Below, piece by piece: positions 58,090-64,000 of a DNA stretch of 64,000 bases. A program made the position numbers and the translations under genes. Each line of letters starts with the position of its first letter. Positions within the stretch are counted from its first letter, which is position 1. This DNA comes from Diprion similis. Its lineage: Eukaryota > Arthropoda > Insecta > Hymenoptera > Diprionidae. The DNA lies in contig NC_060112.1 in NCBI RefSeq assembly GCF_021155765.1, forward strand, positions 21,080,001-21,144,000, in the 5' to 3' direction. The notes beneath the pieces are model-generated. The model was given only the letters and a program-made list of their open reading frames with translations. It made no database searches and was not told the DNA's origin.

Positions 58090-61000
58090 ACTAATAATAT
58101 TATTATTTTAGTAATTATTTCGCAGCTAACGGTAGTAGCGGCGCAGGTGATTCTTAAATGTCCAATCTCGCCACAGAATTAACGCATAATTCGCACTCCC
58201 TAGCTGGCATCGTATCGGGCTCAAATCGAACTCTTTGATTTATACCTATATTACAGTGTTTGTAAATGCGCAATGTATAAAAAAATAATCGATTAAAATT
58301 AAGGAAGTGACGGGGTGCTCGTACTATACGCGTCTCGCTATATTTCACGTAATACTGAAGTTACATTAACAAATACTAACCGCAATAAACTTACTTCCTA
58401 TGTTGATTATCAACTCCATCCTATGTGCTGGAATGTATTTGAATAGATTTTATTTTTGTATGATCTATATGTATAATGTAACACACCGCAATTATCTACA
58501 TATTTTTGGTGTGCGTGTGTGGTGTTGTAACTTTTTTAAATTTATTTCATCTTATAATTTTTTATTTTGATAATTTTGTTCTTCAGGGCCGACACAATAT
58601 TTGGAATAAGCCGATAATCGTATAAATGTTTTATGATCAGATTGGAATCGTTCGTCTATCGCAAAACAACCATTTTACACAGATAATTAATGAGAAATAT
58701 ATCTACCTATGTTATATATAATGTATATATGTACCATTTTGAATAACCAAATATATACATATGTATGTATGTATATCCAGAAGTTGATGTTTTATTTTCT
58801 CTTTCGAAAATCGGGATTAAATATTACTTTATTTATTTATTTTACTTTATATATCTCGTCGAGTGATTTCATTTCTCTCATACTATAACATCTGGGCGGT
58901 TTTTCCATATATGTTTTTCCATACAGGCGAGGCGTTACCATAAGTTCTTTTTTTGCCCTTACTTTCTCTCCTTTTTTCCCGCTGTAAAAATCAAATCAAA
59001 TTAATTTAAGGTTAATCAAATTTTTAGATATTTGTACGCCGTGCAATTATTGATATCAGCCGTAATTCTTTTCCAAATTATTTCTACACACGAGCATTTT
59101 CTTAGGTGAAATTTTCACGCGACGTCATAACGGCAACACCTGCCTGTACAAACGATTTTCAAATTGCTCAAACTTTTTGCAAATATAATTTTCAGTTTCA
59201 CAATATTTATTCTCAACCATATAAATTATAACATAACTTCATATCTGACTTTGCGTCCGATTCCCTATATTATAGTGTTACAGTTTATATATTACATATA
59301 TATGTTATTACAATATTTTTATAATAATACTCTTCCTCTTCTCTTTTTTTTCCATTACCTCTATACATTAATGTATGTATATATATATATATTTATTTGC
59401 CTATTTATCTATATAATTATATCCAATTAATAAATATTGATTCACAATTGACTTTATAATATTTCTGTTGTACCCTCTCCAACCTGTTTTCCGAAACGCA
59501 TCGCGTTTTGTGTATACATATAATATACCTCCATGTATATCTATGCGTCAAATTTTTCATAAAGTTATATTGAAATTTGAGAAAAAGCTGCGTATATATT
59601 GAAACGCGATTTTATCATACAGAATGGCGGGAAAATTCAAGCAAGCTATCACGTAACTCGTAATATCTTTAATTGTGATACACTATTCGCACCGGAAAAA
59701 TGTTCCCGATGACATTTTTCGAAGGACCTGCATCACTTACGTATTTATTAAATATGACTTCAGATGGATTATTGTACATTATATATATATATATTTATTA
59801 TATATTATTATTATATATATATTATATAAGTTATAAACTCACGGATTTCGAGACATGATTTTAACTATATATCTACGTATTATATAATGTGCTAATTTAC
59901 ACACCGATTTTGTGCAAGCGATTATAGCAATAACGTATGTACAGAGGAATGAGGTGCACGAAGACGCCACGCGTGCAGATTTAATGATCAGCTGATAACG
60001 TGGTGCCGAAACTCTCGAAATCCGTGAAGGAACTGCCAAATCACTGGCTTCGCTACAACATCATATATATCCTGTAAAACCATTTCCTCACCCTCGTCCT
60101 CATCCAGAAATCAACTTATGATCTTTTCGCTAATGATCTACTGACTCGAGGAATATTCGCAGCTTTGACCTGTGCGGATTACGTCGCCGAATCCCATGCG
60201 TGCACTTTTTAATCCTCGAAACAAGTGTAATATTCGCAACGCCTGTATAAGTTTTAACATTTTTTTGGCTTTTCTAGTGGGTGAAAATATTTATGGACAA
60301 TTGATCGTCAGAATGCAGAAATTAGCAGCGTGAAACTGTGTTTAAAGTGACCATTTCCAGACCAGCGGGCAACAAAAAAATGATTAAATAATCGAGATTT
60401 CTTTTTTTATTTTCCTAATAAAACTGATGAACAAATATCTACCCACTCCTTTTCTTTTCTCAAGCAAAATTCTTAAAAATAATCTAATAAGTACGTGGTT
60501 GGCCGTGTCAGAAAACGGTCAGATCAGCCACGCTTAATATGCAAAAAAAAAAGAAAAATGCAAAGTTCCATATATGCGTTATGGTTTAAAAAATCTCGCC
60601 TTACACCCTAATTGGTACACAATATATACTATTAATAGCGAGTTGCGAAGGGGAAGAAAAAATTCGTCTTGGGTCCTACACGAGCTAATTTAATTTTCAC
60701 GGTGCTTCTTTGTACGGTTGAACACGCAGGCCTCGGTGGTCGGCATTCACCCATTAGGTATGTAATTATGATTACACATATTGGTACGGGACAGTTATTA
60801 CAACAATTTGTTACAAGAACGAATCGGTTGTCATTAGTAACTTGGCGTTTCGAGTAATTGTACAGAGGCGTGATAAATTGGCTTGTAAATTCGTCGTTCG
60901 TCGTTCGTCGCGAGTATCTCGCTCTACGTCGACTTAAAAAATAGACAAATAAGCCTGCGTGTGTGTTACGCGTGAATTTACATACACTGATAGCTTCGGT

Positions 61001-61633
61001 ATAAATGGGCTCAGGAATTACAATGATCTCTGTAAATGAACAGCGCGATAAATCGGCACTCGATCTATCTAAGCCAGAGGCTTTGGAGCCAAACCATGAT
61101 TAAAATTGACGGGAGTACGAAAAAAAGTTGATCAAATTTTTTCCCATTTCAATATGTCAGAGTATGGATTTCGAGGAATTTCTAGAGACAAAGACAGAGG
61201 GAGGAGGCAGGGAGGGAGAAAAAACTCGCAGGTAAAAAACTGAAGAATCGCGGTTCGAAGGCGAGCGAGATAAATTCCCCGTCTCGACGTCGAGGAACAT
61301 GTTTGTATAAATCGATTAGAAATAGGTATAATAATACGTATAGGTAATACGTGTAACGCGGCGACAACAACAACGCAAAAACTGTTAACGCATTAAAATC
61401 GCTTTTCGGTCTCTCCTGCAGGTCACAGCTTACAAACACAGTGCAACAGTGGACGAATTTCATTGAGATTTTTTTGCTATTTCACTGTCTTTACTTAACA
61501 CGTTATTATAATATTATTCGCCGATGTGTTATAATATTAATTACACAGTCTCGTGGCTAAGAAAAGCGTATTACAAACCGCGGAGAGAAACGCCCGATTT
61601 CAGAAATTACTTAATCGCCGTAGTCTCTCTTAA

Positions 61634-61634
<1 letters not shown>

Positions 61635-61663
<29 letters not shown>
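61635..61663 (+). repeat. (TTA)n microsatellite
   Basis: A run of TTA units followed by an AATAATAATA stretch, so the tract can fold back on itself. Confidence 0.85.
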
Positions 61664-61667
<4 letters not shown>

Positions 61668-61960
61668 ATAATAATATAATATTTAGTCAAGGTGAAATTC
61701 CTGAGAAGGCCGCGTTTAAGTTGCAGATCAAATCGGTTCTCCGCAGTCTTGCGCATTGTAATCGCATATCGTGATAAAAAATGGATCATTCGTGGAGCAA
61801 AAAGCAAAGTCCCTCCTCGATCTGTTTGGGTGAGGTGAAATGGACAGCCGAGATCGGCGATCGCCGATCACGAACGGACCGAACTCTTCCATTTTCAGAA
61901 TTTTTCACGCCTCATCTTTTCCTCGCTCTTCTTTCCACTTGACGATCAGCTCACCTCGAC

Positions 61961-62270
61961 TTTTTGCCCGGCTGACATTGGCCAGGTGATTGACGTGAAA
62001 GTGCGAGTCGTTCTGGGCCCGCCGGCCTCACCGATCCTTCGGGGCCTTATATCCGCTGATCCAATTAGGCTCCAGTCCGTAAACGTTTGCGGAGCCTCCT
62101 TCGGGATCTTCGAGGTCCGACAACCGAGTTGTCCTCGGAGTTTTTGAAGCCGTTCTCAATTCCTTGCACAGCATTGTGCGTGCAGCAATGTTTGGATCGC
62201 GGTTCGAGCTGTTGGATTGGGTCCTTTGTCCGCGATCGAGGTCCCGCTTATTGATTGCAGGTTGTAAAAT
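61961..62270 (+). other. GC-richer island, possible promoter or first exon
   Basis: A GC-rich stretch within AT-rich surroundings, with a weak TATATCC at about 62048. It could be the 5' end of a gene reading rightward, but no open frame here has a recognised motif. Confidence 0.3.
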
Positions 62271-62308
62271 ACGTGGGAATGAAAATGAATTTTCAATGAA
62301 ATTTTTTA

Positions 62309-62566
62309 ATGAAATTAAACTCGGTTTCTTTTTTCATTTTTTTTTTTCTGCTTTTTCTTTCTTATTTATTTGCAGTCAAACTGCTCGATCAAAGCGGCGC
62401 TGTTCCGGCAAGAAGTACGAATAAGAAGAATCAGGAAAGTATATACCATACAGAAAAAAGTAAAGATGTAAAAATGATTGCTTCAATTTCACCTGAAATA
62501 ATGAAGAGAAAATTTTTTGATCCATACGATATAAACGTCCGTCAAACAAGAAGTCGATATCCGTAA
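62309..62566 (+). CDS. Candidate small secreted peptide ORF or splice-bounded exon
   Basis: The 85-codon frame starts ATG with a very hydrophobic run (SFFIFFFLLFLSYLF), then AVKLLDQSGAVPARSTNKK and a basic, Ser/Lys-rich tail ending QTRSRYP. It looks like a signal peptide plus a short peptide. The hydrophobic run is, however, a pyrimidine tract that ends TTATTTGCAG, a good splice acceptor, so the real unit may be an exon starting at about 62376. No family recognised. Confidence 0.3.
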   Translation: MKLNSVSFFIFFFLLFLSYLFAVKLLDQSGAVPARSTNKKNQESIYHTEKSKDVKMIASISPEIMKRKFFDPYDINVRQTRSRYP

Positions 62567-62569
62567 TTT

Positions 62570-64000
62570 CGATCGCCTTCACTCAGTAGTTACGTTTTAC
62601 CGTATATAAATTATAACTCATTGATCCCTCGTATAGATTTTTCTGCTATAATTTCTTCTACGTAATCACGTAACAATTTTTATATTACCCAGACGTGACA
62701 ACGATATATGGCGCAACCACGGTGTCAGTGCTTTATGTTCTACTCTGATAAATTTAAGCGCGTAAGCCGAGATTCCCGGGAATAAAGTGTAATATGTGCA
62801 TGTATGCATGGAGGGCTGTTGCACAATTACGCGATTTTCTGAAAACGCAATTTTTTCAATTCCTCGAACCCGAGCTACGGTGGTGCAATTTATTTATTTC
62901 TATTTTCTCAATTCCATCGACAAGCCGATTCGTCTTAGCTTCGACACCTGAAACAACGTCAATAAAACGATCTGCAATCAGTAAAGAAAAAAAAACAAAT
63001 GAAAAAAAAATTAACAAAAAAAAAAAATTACCTGTGATTATTAAGCCGCTTCACACGAGTCACGGCTCGTGTTTTCGACTTTGTGCGTATGTGTGCATGT
63101 TTGTCTGTGTAAACTATTTAGATCAGCTCACGCAGAGAGTAAGTAATATAGTAAGTGTAACACACTTACTCGCGGACGCGAGAGTGGATTATATTTATAG
63201 ATTGCAGAGGTCGCAAAAAAGTCGGACGTGTTTATCATGAAAGCGAAAGTAGTGCAGAGAGGTGGGTGGGTGGATGTGACACGTAAATAACTGGAAGTAT
63301 AAAAAATAACCGATCGAAGCATAGTTTTGCGCGACGAAAGAAATCGAAAGTTTAATCTCTATATACCTGAGGATATAACGTAATTAGTTAGCAGCTGTAC
63401 GAATTCCCACATAATATTGCAAATTGCAAGGAAATGGAATTATGTGCAGATTTTTAACTCCTCACAAAACCCTGGAGAGGAATGTTTTTTTTCCACTTTT
63501 TGCACGATCAGTAAAAAAACTCGCGAAAATCTAGCCGCGGAATGGCAGTAAAGTATAACAGAGAACTGCAACATCGTTAGGTTACAAATAACGATGTAAG
63601 AGGAGAAAGGATGTACAGCGCTCCGAAATTTACTTTCGGTGCTGTGCAGTCGGATACGGTAAAAAGTTGTCAAAAAAAACTTGCGATTAAATCGGGAAAG
63701 ATATTACGGCGATCCTGCTGTGAACTCGCTGACGAATTGCAATTTCACTTATTCAACTTCGGTAAAATTTATATTAAAAGTAAATGTAGAACGTATTATA
63801 ATTTTAGAGACACTTGTCTAATCGAGATACATTATTATGATCCTCGAAAGAATAATCGGTTCGTAGATTTTCAATCGCATTCGACCACCGCGGGTATTAA
63901 AATCTTGAAAACACTATAATATCAGGATCTGAAAATAAAAGTGTACAACACAGACTTTGTTGGTAAGAAAATAAAAAAGATTTCTCAATTGTTTCAGAAA
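62570..64000. other. AT-rich region to the window edge, nothing recognised
   Basis: Only short frames without motifs, including one of 102 codons at 63611-63919 that has several Cys but no recognised family. Part of a gene extending past the right edge cannot be excluded. Confidence 0.5.

Larger units (their letters stand above)
56416..61960. other. AT-rich intergenic region with microsatellites
   Basis: No coding exon recognised in about 5.5 kb. Possible late poly(A) signals for the RR gene lie near 56865 and 57050. The region contains (TTG)n near 57425-57449, (ATT)n near 58047-58086, several TA-rich runs (59370-59390, 59775-59825) and (TTA)n near 61635-61663. Confidence 0.6.

Overview
The window looks like nuclear DNA of an insect. 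Its genes have short introns with GT/AG borders, TATA-driven cuticle-protein genes whose signal peptide is split by an intron after codon 4, insect-type AATAAA poly(A) signals, a tRNA-derived SINE, a non-LTR retrotransposon remnant and a large satellite array. A hymenopteran (possibly a sawfly) fits the overall style, but that is an impression from memory and not proven by the sequence.

Layout. (1) 1-16.7 kb: five genes or gene parts of one cuticle-protein family, built around the motif [17 protein letters not shown] and separated by AT-rich spacers. These are an orphan terminal exon (1409-1758, -), then genes at 2303-4364 (-), 9694-10635 (-), 13783-14780 (-) and 16131-16667 (+). The last two form a head-to-head pair of near-identical 178-residue paralogues, one of which has lost its intron. 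(2) 17.8-25.3 kb: one receptor-type protein tyrosine phosphatase gene on the + strand, read here as 25 exons. It encodes a signal peptide, a Cys-rich/EGF-like and FN3-like ectodomain, one membrane segment, a D1 domain with an atypical WPE loop, and a degenerate D2 domain. (3) 27.1-43.6 kb: about 52 copies of a ~313-bp satellite, organised into A/B/C monomer classes, ABC trimers and a ~4.7-kb 15-monomer superblock. (4) 44.2-52.6 kb: three more cuticle-motif genes (44267-44984 -, 46826-47734 +, 49371-51866 +). The last two lie in a tandem segmental duplication; the second copy has expanded into a 467-residue His-rich protein and carries a LINE fragment in its intron. (5) 54.2-56.4 kb: a Rebers-Riddiford (RR) chitin-binding cuticle protein that carries the same ETPEVA-type motif just after its RR domain. 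(6) 56.4-64 kb: AT-rich, microsatellite-rich sequence with no convincing gene and one weak candidate secreted peptide.

How it fits together. The cuticle genes share an architecture: a TATA box, then after ~45-52 bp a conserved 5'-UTR block that can fold into a two-part hairpin, then ATG + 3 codons, a phase-0 intron, and a single main exon. They are probably co-regulated epidermal genes whose products are secreted into the cuticle. The strongest unexplained signals are that 5'-UTR hairpin block, the repeat expansion in the 49.4-51.9 kb gene, the intron-loss copy at 16.1 kb, the WPE phosphatase and the nested satellite structure.
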